Positions 34,085 through 42,747 of a stretch of 64,000 bases of DNA are shown piece after piece; position 1 is the first letter of the stretch; each line of letters starts with the position of its first letter. The position numbers and the translations under genes are program-made. The DNA is from CATQHL01 sp965204655. GTDB lineage: Bacteria; Actinomycetota; Acidimicrobiia; Acidimicrobiales; CATQHL01. The DNA lies in the NCBI GenBank assembly GCA_965204655.1, contig OZ241998.1, positions 620,001 through 684,000 on the forward strand. Direction: 5' to 3'. Below the pieces are notes generated by a model. The model saw only the letters and a list, made by a program, of their open reading frames with translations. It did no database searches and was not told where the DNA came from.

Positions 34085-35632
34085 CTAGCGCCGCCGTGTC
34101 CGCAGGGCGCCGGTCAACCTCCTGAGCATCTCTCCTAGCATGGCGCTAGAAGTTCCGAAGTTGAGTCTCACGTGCCCGGCCCCGCCGAGGCCGAACTCGT
34201 CCCCCGGCGACAGGCGCAAGCGTGCCTCCTTTAGCAGCGCCTCGGCCGGGTCGTCTCCAAGGCCGGTGCGCGAGAGGTCCAGCCAAGCCAGGAAGGTCGC
34301 CTCAGGTCGGTGATAGACGACCTCGGGAAACTCCGCCAAAGCCTCACCTATGCGACGCCTGTGACCATCAAAGAGTCCCCGCAGGCTGTCCAGCCACCTC
34401 TCACAGGACTCCCAGGCGACAATCGCTGCCTCGCTGCCGGCTCGGCTCACGTCTCCCAGCAGGTGGCGCGGCATCCGCCTAGCGAAGCGGGCGTGCATCT
34501 CCTCGCTGCCAAAAGCCGCCACGGCGGTTCGCAGACCAGAGACGGCGAAGGTTTTGCCCGGCGAAAAGAGCGACACCGCCCGTTCCGCCGCCCCGGGAAC
34601 GCTCAGAAAGGGGATGTGACAGAAACCCGGATACACCAAGTCGGCGTGGATCTCGTCGCTGACGACCACCAAGTCGTGCTCTACTGCCAACTCAACTATC
34701 CGCTCCAGGCTCTGGCGGTCGTACACCCTCCCAGTGGGGTTCTGCGGGCTGCAGAACAGCAAGATGCGGCAGCCGGGGTTGGCCGCCAGCAAGTCAGCCA
34801 GTTCGTCCGTGTCGTGGAACCATCCGTTCGAAGACTTCCGGAGCGGCCAAAGGTGAGCGCTCCGCCCCAGGCTGGGACACACCTCAAAGAAGGGCGGATA
34901 CACCGGGGGCGACAGCACCACCCCCTCGCCGGGTTCGGAGAAGGCGCTCACGCATGCCCAGATGCCTTGCAGCACATCCGAAGTGGGCACTACGAGGCTG
35001 GCGTCAAGGCTGGCGTCGGGCCGCCAGGCGTGGCGCCTCTCTGACCAAGCAGCGAACGCTCGCCCTAGTTCCTCGGAGCGTCGGGTGTATCCCACATCCG
35101 GCAGTTCCGCCAGTCGTCTCAGGGCGTTGCAAACGGCTCTCGGCGGCCCTAGGTCGTGCTCGGCGATCCAGGCAGGGAGGATGGCCTCGCGATCAAGACT
35201 GAAATTCCCGGTGAGATCGCCCTTACCCCCCGCCGGAACATCAACGACTTGAGGGATCTCGCGATCAAGACTGAAGTCCCCGGTGAGATCGCCCTCCCGC
35301 CGAATGCCTCTTTCTCCGCAGGAATATTCCTCGCGATCAAGACTGAATGCCCCGGTAGGATCGCCTGGGTCGACCTCCTGTTCACCCTCCCGCCCGCCTC
35401 TCTGTTTCTCTCCCTCGCCCCCCTCTTCATCCCACTTTTTGCCCCCCTCTCCATCCCCCTCTTCATTCCACTTTGTGTCCCCCTCTTTGTCGAGGCCCCA
35501 CTTCAGGTTGCGACCAGCTAACTTGGCTGACACGTCGACGTGATCGACTACGAGATCATCGGAAGTTTGCGGAGGGGGAAACGAGACATCCGCATCCGAG
35601 CGATCCGAGGCATGTCCGCCCAATTGCTTCAC
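34085..35632 (-). CDS. MalY/PatB-type PLP aminotransferase (cystathionine beta-lyase family)
   Basis: 515 residues against about 390 for the family. After the N-terminal KWGLDKEGD segment there is an insertion of about 105 residues made of Glu/Lys/Gly repeats and three copies of an FSLDRE unit. The fold then resumes at AILPAWIAEHDLGPP and continues with VPTSDVLQGIWACVSAFSEPG, CSPQNPTGRVYDRQSLERIV, VVSDEIHADLVYPG, SLFSPGKTFAVSGLRTAVAA (PLP lysine) and HVRLNFGTSSAMLGEMLRRL. Known: such enzymes cleave cystathionine or transaminate. The converging menB gene has no link to it. Confidence 0.9.
   Translation of the reverse strand: MKQLGGHASDRSDADVSFPPPQTSDDLVVDHVDVSAKLAGRNLKWGLDKEGDTKWNEEGDGEGGKKWDEEGGEGEKQRGGREGEQEVDPGDPTGAFSLDREEYSCGERGIRREGDLTGDFSLDREIPQVVDVPAGGKGDLTGNFSLDREAILPAWIAEHDLGPPRAVCNALRRLAELPDVGYTRRSEELGRAFAAWSERRHAWRPDASLDASLVVPTSDVLQGIWACVSAFSEPGEGVVLSPPVYPPFFEVCPSLGRSAHLWPLRKSSNGWFHDTDELADLLAANPGCRILLFCSPQNPTGRVYDRQSLERIVELAVEHDLVVVSDEIHADLVYPGFCHIPFLSVPGAAERAVSLFSPGKTFAVSGLRTAVAAFGSEEMHARFARRMPRHLLGDVSRAGSEAAIVAWESCERWLDSLRGLFDGHRRRIGEALAEFPEVVYHRPEATFLAWLDLSRTGLGDDPAEALLKEARLRLSPGDEFGLGGAGHVRLNFGTSSAMLGEMLRRLTGALRTRRR
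35186..35367 (-). repeat. Three in-frame 36-bp units with 72-bp spacing inside the aminotransferase gene
   Basis: TCGCGATCAAGACTGAA starts at 35187, 35259 and 35331, exactly 72 bp apart each time, continuing into CCCGGT and GATCGCC. Each unit is bounded by GCGATC and its complement GATCGC, so it can form a short hairpin. The spacers of about 36 bp are unrelated. Read on the minus strand each gives a DLTGxFSLDRE-like peptide. Confidence 0.9.
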
Positions 35633-35930
35633 TAGCTCAACCTACTAGCACTGCCAGCACCGCACAAACTGTATAGAGATGACATCTACGCTGAAGCCCC
35701 TCATAGAAAGAAGTAGCCAACCTACTAGCGCCACACGACTTTTTCGCCGAACACCCCCGGCCAGACCCCCTTCCCGCCACCTTCACCAGATCTAGCCTAG
35801 ATTCCAGACCTCGCCTAGATTGCCTAGATTGCCTAGGTTTATTTGGAGAATCAGCACCCCGGAACAGCCCGAGCATCCCTAACACCCTCAGCACCCTCAG
35901 CACCTTCAACACCCTCAGCACCTTCGCAAG

Positions 35931-36407
35931 ATGACCGATACTCACACCCAAGATCCAATCCATAACGAAATCGCCAATGCCCTGAGATCTCGCGGGCGTC
36001 GCTACACGGCGAACCTGCGGGAGATCGTCTCCGCCCTGGCGGCGGCGGGTCAGCCACTCACCCTCACCGGAGTGCTAGAGCGTTGCGACAGCCTCTCGCA
36101 GAGTTCCGCTTACCGCTCCCTGGCCGTTCTGGAGGAGGCCGGGGTAGTGCTTCGGCTGGCAGTCAGCGCCGAACGAGCTCACTTCGAACTGGCTGAACAC
36201 CTAGGAGAGCACCATCACCATCTCGTCTGCCTGTCCTGCGACAGAGTGACCGACGTGGTGCTGACCCCTTCGGTGGAGACGGCCATCTCGGAAGGTCTCG
36301 CATCCGTGGCCGACGAGCACGGCTTCAGCGTGAACCAGCACACCGTCGACGCCATCGGTCGCTGCGCTGAGTGCCGTGAGGAAGAAGAGGAAGAGGAGTT
36401 GGCGTAA
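35931..36407 (+). CDS. zur: Fur-family zinc uptake regulator
   Basis: A 158-residue Fur-family protein with LRSRGRRYTANLREIVSALA (winged helix), SSAYRSLAVLEEAGVVLRL (recognition helix region), the metal-site HHHHLVCLSCDRVTDV and the second CxxC in GRCAECREE. The C-terminus is a poly-Glu run. Context, divergent znuC-znuA-znuB with a Zur-type palindrome, indicates zinc rather than iron. Known: zinc-bound Zur represses zinc importers. The 3' end is partly duplicated 72 bp downstream. Confidence 0.88.
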   Translation: MTDTHTQDPIHNEIANALRSRGRRYTANLREIVSALAAAGQPLTLTGVLERCDSLSQSSAYRSLAVLEEAGVVLRLAVSAERAHFELAEHLGEHHHHLVCLSCDRVTDVVLTPSVETAISEGLASVADEHGFSVNQHTVDAIGRCAECREEEEEEELA

Positions 36408-36640
36408 TAGAACACCGTCGACGCCACTAGCCACTGCCCCGAGTGCATAGGGGCTGACAACAAACAGAACAAGAGATGAGCACGGAGTTCCACCCTGGAA
36501 GTCCTGTACGAGAAACGAGACGGAGGCTGACAACAAACAGAACAAGAGATGAGCAACGGAGCCAGGCGACGCCAGTTGGTGGGGAAGAAGAAAGAACTCC
36601 TAACAACAAAAAGAACAGAGATGAGCAACGGAGCAGAAAC
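36341..36640. repeat. zur 3'-end duplication and three-copy repeat between zur and znuC
   Basis: CACCGTCGACGCCA plus a GAGTGC end occurs in the zur coding end (36341) and again after the stop (36413), 72 bp apart. A second set, CTGACAACAAACAGAAC with GAGATGAGCA, starts at 36453 and 36527, with a degenerate third copy at 36600 (spacings 74 and 73). The remaining gap to 36919 has no recognisable gene; a pyrimidine-rich stretch precedes the znuC stop. Confidence 0.85.
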
Positions 36641-36919
36641 ACAAGGCGGAATCGCTGAAACCCCAACTAGGGAAACGACTTGTACTCGAGTCCTGTACTT
36701 CCTGTACTGGGACGGAAACACAGGGGCGCAACTCAGGGAACCGCAGAACTAAAAGTTCAGCCGGCTCAGCGCATCCCGGCGCTCGCCGCTGGGCGAAACT
36801 CAGATCACAGCATCCTCAGCTCACCCCGCGCACCCCCGCCCCGCGCCACTCTTCTCAGGAAGGATCTACGTCTTAGCTTCGGGAACTCAGCGCACCCCTC
36901 AGCGCCCCCCCCCCTCCGC

Positions 36920-37924
36920 TCAGTGCACCCCGTGACCGTGCTCGTCTAGAACCAGCACCCTGTCTGTGGGGTGTTCGCAGACTTGGTCGCTGTGGACGAT
37001 GCGCCCCCCGTAAAGGGTTTCGAGATTCTCTTTGCTCAGCACCCGCTCCGGCGGGCCTTGCGCCGTCAGTCGGTTGGCCAGCATCAACACGTTGTGACTG
37101 TGACGGGCTTCGTCGAGGTGGTGGGTTGAAAAGACCACGACTGCTCCCCGCTCGCATTCTTCGTCCATCGCCTCCAGGATGCGTCGCTGGCTGGCCAGGT
37201 CGAGACCAGTGATCGGCTCGTCCAGCAGCAACAGGTCCGCCCGCTGGAGGAGCGCCTGCGCTGCCAGAACCCGCTGACGCTGCCCGCTGGAGAGTTCCGA
37301 GAACTGGCGGCGCATCAGGTCGTCGACCTCCATACGCTCGGCGGTTCGCACCAGCAGATCTCGCTCGGCGGCGTTCATGCGACGAAAGTGTCCCAGGCGC
37401 TTGTAAAGCCCCATCACCAGCACCTCCGCAGTGATCAGCGGGATGGACTCACCATGAGCTTCACGTCCGTTCTGCTGCTGCAGGAACGCCACCGATGGCA
37501 GCAAGGAGACATTCCCCGCCGTCGGTTGCTGAAGACCTGCCAGCACCAGCAGAAGGGTGGTCTTGCCCGACCCGTTCGGGCCGATGAGCGCATTGAGCGA
37601 GCCCGAAGGCAGATCGAAGTTGAGCCCGCTGAGAGCGCGAATCGACCCAAAGTCGACCGTGAGATCTTGGGCGCTCACGCCAGCGGAAGCAGGCAGAGAA
37701 GAAGAATCTGCGGAAGTCGAACAGCACGCACCGGGGACAGACGAAGCAGACGAGACAGACGAAGCAGACGAAGCGGCCAGAGAACCAGAGGCCGCCAGAG
37801 AAAAAGAGCCTGTGGAAGCCGACGCAGACGAAACGAAAACAGGAGAACCCGAGGGCGCCGAATCCGGGACAGGCATACCCGAGGCTGCCTGAGGGGAGAA
37901 GAAACGTGCTGGCTTGAACTTCAC
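36920..37924 (-). CDS. znuC: Zinc ABC transporter ATP-binding protein
   Basis: A 334-residue reading with a GTG start. Residues 1-83 are Ser/Ala-rich low-complexity sequence with SSAS-type repeats and no family match. The ABC domain begins at AQDLTVDFGSIRALSGLNF and has GPNGSGKTTLLLVLAG, LSSGQRQRVLAAQAL, DLLLLDEPITGLD and VFSTHHLDEARH. Known: it energises zinc/manganese uptake with ZnuA and ZnuB. It is transcribed away from znuA, with the Zur box between them. Translation might start later than 37924. Confidence 0.9.
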   Translation of the reverse strand: MKFKPARFFSPQAASGMPVPDSAPSGSPVFVSSASASTGSFSLAASGSLAASSASSVSSASSVPGACCSTSADSSSLPASAGVSAQDLTVDFGSIRALSGLNFDLPSGSLNALIGPNGSGKTTLLLVLAGLQQPTAGNVSLLPSVAFLQQQNGREAHGESIPLITAEVLVMGLYKRLGHFRRMNAAERDLLVRTAERMEVDDLMRRQFSELSSGQRQRVLAAQALLQRADLLLLDEPITGLDLASQRRILEAMDEECERGAVVVFSTHHLDEARHSHNVLMLANRLTAQGPPERVLSKENLETLYGGRIVHSDQVCEHPTDRVLVLDEHGHGVH

Positions 37925-37975
37925 ACATTCATCTTACAGAATTTTTCCTGCAAGAGCGCGCTGCTCGCTAGCTAA

Positions 37976-37992
37976 TTGAGAATCATTCTCAA
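37976..37992. promoter_or_regulatory. Zur/Fur-type operator palindrome
   Basis: TTGAGAATCATTCTCAA is a perfect 8+1+8 inverted repeat in the 186-bp space between the divergent znuC and znuA starts. It resembles Fur-superfamily boxes. With zur encoded nearby, zinc-dependent repression of both directions is the simple inference. Confidence 0.85.
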
Positions 37993-38110
37993 TCTTGATA
38001 GTATGTTTCCGTGAAGTCAGAAAGCCACGAGTACGGGAACTTTCCCACCTCGACTGCCGGTCGCCGACGGACATAGTCGCCCCTACTCAATGAAATCAGA
38101 AAGGAGACCG

Positions 38111-39847
38111 ATGATTTCCACAAATTTGAAACATCACCCCCAGAGCCTGCAGAGCCCGCAAAGCCCGACTGCCGTCCCGCTTGCGGACGCCCCCGCACAA
38201 GACTCAAAAACAAAGGCCCAAAGAAAAAGAAACAGGCTGCGCCCAGGCGCCGCACTTTGCGCCTGCTTCGTGGTATTCCTGATCGCGGGATGCACCGCCA
38301 GTGAAACGGCCACTACCCCGCCCACTCCCCCCAGCTCAAGCGAAGAGAACTCTTCAATCACATCGGACACAGCGGACGAGACAGCACCTGGAGCAGCACC
38401 CGAGGCGCCGCAGACTACCACCGAACAAGCAGAGGAACCTCAGGAGAAGCCGTTGCTCATTGCCACTACGAGCATCTGGGCGGACATTTTCCGCAACATC
38501 ACCTGCGACGGCGAACTAGCGCAGGTGGAGTCTTTGATGCCGCGGGGGGCAGACCCGCACGGATTCGAACCTTCACTGGCCGATCGGGGACAGCTAGGGA
38601 GAGCAGCCCTCGTCGCTGCGAACGGCCTAGGTCTGGAGAGCGGTCTAGCGAGCACGCTGTCCTCGACTGCAGACGACGGAACGCCGGTGCTGTACGTCGG
38701 CGATCTCTTCTCAGAGGTATTCGAACTGCTCAGCGACGCTGAAGACAGCCCAGAAACCGATCACGAAGACGAACACGAACACGAAGACGAACACGAGCAC
38801 GAAGACGAAGACGAGCACGATCACGGCGACGAAGACAGCGATCACGGCGACGAGCACGAAGACGAAGAACACGAAGACGAACACGACGATCACGACGACG
38901 ATCACGAACACGAAGAAGAACACGACGATGAAGAACACGAAGACGACGATCACGAAGAAGAACACGAAGACGACGATCACGAAGAAGAACACGAAGACGA
39001 CGATCACGAAGAAGAACACGAACACGACGACGAAGATCACGAAGACGAGCACGAACACGAAGACGAAGAACACGACGACGAAGAACACGAAGACGAAGAA
39101 CACGAAGACGAAGAACACGAAGACGAAGAACACGAAGACGAAGAACACGAAGACGAAGAACACGAAGACGAGCACGAACACGACGACGAAGAACACGAAG
39201 AGGAGCACGAAGACGAGCACGCCGACATGGACGAGCACGAGCACGAGGACGATCACGCAGACGACGGCGACACCCACGAGCACGACGAGCACGCAGGTCA
39301 CGACCACGGTCCAATCGATCCCCATATATGGCTAGACCCGCTGCTGGTCGCCAAGGGGCTGGAACACATCAGCGAAGCCCTCACACTCCAGGCCGGTCTC
39401 GACAGGGATTCGCTGGCTGCCTGCGTCGATGCCTACGAAACGTCTCTCACCGATCTACACGAAGAGGTTCTTGAAGTCCTCAAGCAAGTTCCGCCTTCGC
39501 ACCGCAAACTGATCACTAACCACGACGCCTTCGGCTACTTTGCCAACAGGTATGACTTCGAGATTCTTGGTTATGTGCTGCCCAGCAATCCTCTGGCTGA
39601 GGCGTCCGCCGCCAAATTGCCCGAACTGGCCAACCTGCTCGACGAGACCTCACTTCCCGCCGTCTTCGACGAATACCTCAGCGTTCCAAGCGACACGCTC
39701 AAGAACCTCGTCGAGGGGCGCAGGGTGAAGATCGCCGTCCTCTACACGGGGTCGCTGGGAGTGCCGGGCGGCGAAGCCGACACTTACTTGGGCATGCTGC
39801 GCACTAACGCCGCTGTAATCGCATCGGCCCTGGGCAACGGGTCATAG
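38111..39847 (+). CDS. znuA: Zinc-binding lipoprotein ZnuA with a giant His/Asp/Glu loop
   Basis: The start is the ATG at 38111, 4 nt after AAAGGAG. Residues 1-60 form a long n-region plus a lipoprotein signal ending in LIAGC. The cluster A-I substrate-binding fold is complete: IATTSIWADIFRNITCDGEL, PRGADPHGFEPSLADRGQL, GPIDPHIWLDPLLV, KLITNHDAFGYFANRYDFEI, with conserved histidines. Between the two lobes (38757-39300, about residues 216-397) is a run of about 180 residues made almost only of His, Asp and Glu in 3-9 residue repeats. Normal ZnuA loops have 20-40 residues. Known: the protein captures zinc outside the membrane; the loop may store or sense zinc. Confidence 0.95.
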   Translation: MISTNLKHHPQSLQSPQSPTAVPLADAPAQDSKTKAQRKRNRLRPGAALCACFVVFLIAGCTASETATTPPTPPSSSEENSSITSDTADETAPGAAPEAPQTTTEQAEEPQEKPLLIATTSIWADIFRNITCDGELAQVESLMPRGADPHGFEPSLADRGQLGRAALVAANGLGLESGLASTLSSTADDGTPVLYVGDLFSEVFELLSDAEDSPETDHEDEHEHEDEHEHEDEDEHDHGDEDSDHGDEHEDEEHEDEHDDHDDDHEHEEEHDDEEHEDDDHEEEHEDDDHEEEHEDDDHEEEHEHDDEDHEDEHEHEDEEHDDEEHEDEEHEDEEHEDEEHEDEEHEDEEHEDEHEHDDEEHEEEHEDEHADMDEHEHEDDHADDGDTHEHDEHAGHDHGPIDPHIWLDPLLVAKGLEHISEALTLQAGLDRDSLAACVDAYETSLTDLHEEVLEVLKQVPPSHRKLITNHDAFGYFANRYDFEILGYVLPSNPLAEASAAKLPELANLLDETSLPAVFDEYLSVPSDTLKNLVEGRRVKIAVLYTGSLGVPGGEADTYLGMLRTNAAVIASALGNGS

Positions 39848-40284
39848 TCGTCAAGCCCCTTTGCCAAGCCTCCTCGCCAACCCCCCGAGGCGCATCGGCT
39901 CAAGGCAACCGGCCGACAAACGGCTGGTAACAGCCAGCAATCAACCAGCAAACAACCACGAAATCACGTGAAGTTCCTGACCGACGTCGCAGCCCCTGCA
40001 CCTGCAGCAATAACGTTCCAGACGGCCATGAGTTCAACGTTGACTAGTGAGCGGACGGGCAGTCGCTGGGGGGCGGGCACCAATAACGTTCCAGAAGGCC
40101 ATGAGTTCAACGGAGAGAACGGAGAGATCTGCGGTGCTCCTCGCCGATGAGTAACTGGCAGCAATCTGGCAGCAATCTGGCAGCAATGACCTCCAGGCAG
40201 CCATAGTTCCAAATGGAGTTTCTGACCGCCCTGCGGAACGTACGCCGCCACAAGACGCCACCAGCCAGGCAGCCATAGTTCCAA
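39848..40284. repeat. znuA-znuB intergenic region with two 72/73-bp repeat pairs
   Basis: CAATAACGTTCCAGA plus GGCCATGAGTTCAACG starts at 40008 and 40081 (73 bp). CCAGGCAGCCATAGTTCC plus the first codons of znuB (ATGGAGTTTCTGACCG) starts at 40193 and 40265 (72 bp). The upstream copy therefore carries a false znuB start at 40213 that runs 21 codons into a TAG. There is also a triple GGCAGCAATCT run near 40158-40187. No gene is seen. Confidence 0.85.
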
Positions 40285-41268
40285 ATGGAGTTTCTGACCG
40301 ATCCTTGGGGGTGGTGGTTGGAGCCTTTCACGGCCAACCCCTTCATGCAAAGGGCGCTGTACGCGGGGCTGATGGCCGTGCTTTCTACCTCTGTGGTGGG
40401 CACTTGGGTCGTCTTGCGGGGTTTGAGCTTCCTCGGCGACGCCTTGGCGCACGGCGTCCTGCCCGGAATCGCCATCGCCTTCATCCTGGGGGGCAACGTG
40501 ACGCTGGGGGCGCTGCTGGCGGCGCTGGTCATGGTGAGCGGGATCAGCGCCGTCCGCCGACTTTCGCCTCTGCGGGACGATGCCGCTATCGGGCTGTTAT
40601 TCGTCGGGATGTTGGCACTGGGCGTGGTCGTTCTTTCCCGGCAGGGCGGTTCTTACGTGGGAGACCTTTCGCAGTTGCTGTTCGGGGCGATTACGGGCGT
40701 GAACAATCAAGACCTGCTCCGATCTGGCATCACGACCTCCATCTCGGTCGGGGGAACGCTGCTGTTTCACAGGGCCTTCTTGGTGGCGACGTTCGACGAG
40801 ACTCAGGCGCGGTTGCTGGGGATGCGTCCGAGATTGGCGCACTTTGCGCTGCTCAGCCTGCTGGCCGTCTCAATCGTGTCGTCCATTGAAGTGGTCGGGA
40901 CGCTGCTGGTATTTGCGCTGCTAGTCGGCCCGCCCGCCACGGCTTATCTGCTGGTCAAGCGGGTGCCGGTCATAATGGCCGCGGCGGCACTTATCGGGAG
41001 TTTCACGACCCTGATCGGAATTCTGGTGAGCTATCACTACGACACGGCGGCGGGAGCGACGATGGCGCTCAGTTCAGTGACGTTCTTTCTCTTAGTGCTG
41101 TTCTTGCGACCGCTGCTGAGAAGAACCAAACCAGGAGGCAACGGGCGGACAAGACGCTGCTACAACCCCCTGAGCAACATCAAAGGTGAGCAAAAAGTGA
41201 GAACAGGTGAGCAAAAAGCGAGCAAAAGTAAGAAAATAGAGGTGAGAAAGAAAGTAAGAAAAAAGTGA
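40285..41268 (+). CDS. znuB: Zinc ABC transporter permease
   Basis: A 327-residue membrane protein of the ABC-3 family with FMQRALYAGLMAVLSTSVVG, WVVLRGLSFLGDALAHGVLPG (the conserved DALAH-PG), SPLRDDAAIGLLFVGMLALG, EVVGTLLVFALLVGPPATAYL and about eight helices. The last 45 residues are Lys/Arg-rich and their coding DNA belongs to a 72-bp-spaced repeat, so the gene end may have been extended by it. Known: it forms the channel of the ZnuABC importer. It is on the same strand as znuA. Confidence 0.93.
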   Translation: MEFLTDPWGWWLEPFTANPFMQRALYAGLMAVLSTSVVGTWVVLRGLSFLGDALAHGVLPGIAIAFILGGNVTLGALLAALVMVSGISAVRRLSPLRDDAAIGLLFVGMLALGVVVLSRQGGSYVGDLSQLLFGAITGVNNQDLLRSGITTSISVGGTLLFHRAFLVATFDETQARLLGMRPRLAHFALLSLLAVSIVSSIEVVGTLLVFALLVGPPATAYLLVKRVPVIMAAAALIGSFTTLIGILVSYHYDTAAGATMALSSVTFFLLVLFLRPLLRRTKPGGNGRTRRCYNPLSNIKGEQKVRTGEQKASKSKKIEVRKKVRKK

Positions 41269-41877
41269 GGTCTGGTTCAAGCCTGTGAGCCACGATGGTG
41301 GCACGTGGGTTCGGTGAGAAAGAAAGTAAGAAAAAAGTGAGGTCTGGGGCACGGGAAGGGCGTGAGTTGTGCCCAGACCAAATGGCGGGCTCTGATAGGT
41401 GGTTAAGGTGAAAGGAGGCAAGCCCGCCAGCAGTCAGTCTAGACCCTCCCAAAGGCTTTGTCAAGTAGTTTTGCCAAGAGTTCTTAGCCACCAGACGCAG
41501 TTAACTTCCCCTTCACGTTCCGCCGCCGCCGCAGGGAGAGATTTCACAAGAGTTCTTAGCCACAAGAACCAAGTAACCCGAGCGTTTCGCAAGAGCGGTG
41601 TCGCAGGGAGAGATTCACAAGAGTCTTAGCCACCGGTGGCAGTTAACTTCCACCGGTTCAGATCCCCGGTGACCAGCAGTTCTTAAATCAACGGCCGCTC
41701 CAGGCTAGTACGGCCATTCCGGCTAGTTCAGACTTAGCTCCGTCTGCTGAGCACAAACTAACCGAAATAATCGCACTGATAGCCGCACTCACGCTGGAAA
41801 GCCAGGCAACCTGATGGCAGACGTCCAAACTGACCAAAATAATCGCACTGATAGCCGCTCTGGGAGGGGGACTCACA
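41241..41877. repeat. Repeat-filled region downstream of znuB
   Basis: Three repeat sets fill this 609-bp gap. GGTGAGAAAGAAAGTAAG starts at 41241 (inside the znuB end) and 41313 (72 bp). CAAGAG followed by TTCTTAGCCA starts at 41475, 41547 and 41618 (72 and 71 bp), with GCAGGGAGAGATT between. ACCGAAATAATCGCACTGA starts near 41762 and 41834 (72 bp), and a third partial copy at 41915 lies in the 3' end of the next gene. No gene is seen. Confidence 0.85.
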
Positions 41878-42252
41878 TCATTCGACGTTGCTCTGTCTGC
41901 TGAGCTCAATCTGACCGAAATAATCGCAAGATCTTCTCAGTGGATTATCGCTCCCATACTTGCTGTGGCACTGGTCGGAGATCGTGAAATAGCACCTTTG
42001 CTGCTCCTCATAAGCACTCCCTGGAATTGGTACTGCTGACAGCAAATTGTCTCTCATAGCCTGGCTATAACGTTCACACGACCCGATTTCATCAACCAGA
42101 TTGCGTCCAAAGCTTTCCACTTCCTCGATCCGGCGTTCCGAGTCCCAAACTTCAGGACTGCTCTGGAGGGAGCGGATGACAAAAAACACTCCAACAGCCA
42201 CTGCTGCCGCAGCAACTAGAATTAGTATTACTTGTTTTGCGCTGATGATCAT
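41878..42252 (-). CDS. Single-pass membrane-anchored small protein
   Basis: A 124-residue protein not recognised as a known family. A single hydrophobic helix (VILILVAAAAVAVGVFFVI) follows a short MIISAKQ start. The outer part has four cysteines (SCERY, RCYF, QCHS, SCDYF) that could form disulfides. An AGAGGA ribosome binding site lies 6 nt before the ATG. The last 15 codons overlap a local repeat. Confidence 0.65.
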   Translation of the reverse strand: MIISAKQVILILVAAAAVAVGVFFVIRSLQSSPEVWDSERRIEEVESFGRNLVDEIGSCERYSQAMRDNLLSAVPIPGSAYEEQQRCYFTISDQCHSKYGSDNPLRRSCDYFGQIELSRQSNVE

Positions 42253-42747
42253 TGATTATCCTCTCTTGATTTCTTGGTTTCCTGATTTTTTGATTTATTG
42301 ATTTTTTGCCCTTCTCAGACTTCGCCACCTCAGCGGCAATGACGCCCGACTTCCACCGCTTACACGTAAGTTAGGCCGTTCGTTCAATCAGAAGACCTCG
42401 CCACATGTTGACTTGCCTGACGTGTGTCACTGCTCGCGTACCTAAGCTAGACCGTCCCATCAAAAGACCTCGCCACATGTTGACTTGCCTGACGTGTGTC
42501 ACTGGTCGCGTACCTAAGCTAGGCCCTCCCATCAGAAGACCTCGCCACCCCAGATGGGAATGCCGAGCCGATTGACGTTCGAGATTTCCATACTCGATTG
42601 ACGTCCCTGCTTGTCTTGCTTGTCTTTGGTTGCTTGCCTCTTGCTTGTCTCGTGATTGCTCTTGTTTTGTCTCTTGCTTGTCTTTGGTTGCTTGTCTCTT
42701 GGTTCCCTTGGTTGTCTTGGTTGTCTGTCTAAGCATTGAAATCCACC
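42253..42747. repeat. Tandem 72-bp array
   Basis: A near-perfect tandem repeat: GAAGACCTCGCCACATG (or AAAGACC) starts at 42391, 42463 and 42535, exactly 72 bp apart. Here the whole 72-bp period is conserved, including GACTTGCCTGACGTGTGTCA. To the right (42600-42720) is a run of CTTGC(T/C)TGTCT microrepeats. A minus-strand frame stays open through it (42371-42787) but has no other sign of coding. Confidence 0.85.

Noticed and set aside
33752..34138. 128-residue plus-strand frame in the C/A-rich tract
   Set aside because: Composition follows the low-complexity DNA (Pro/Thr/His), no ribosome site, and it overlaps the aminotransferase end.
35186..35367. CRISPR array (36-bp repeats, 36-bp spacers)
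   Set aside because: Dimensions fit, but units are in frame inside an aminotransferase, each locus in the window has a different repeat, copy number is 2-5, and no cas gene is present.
38711..39325. Long antisense frames opposite the znuA acidic loop
   Set aside because: They mirror the GAH codon repeats (all Val/Phe or Arg/Leu) and have no start context; znuA on the plus strand is certain.
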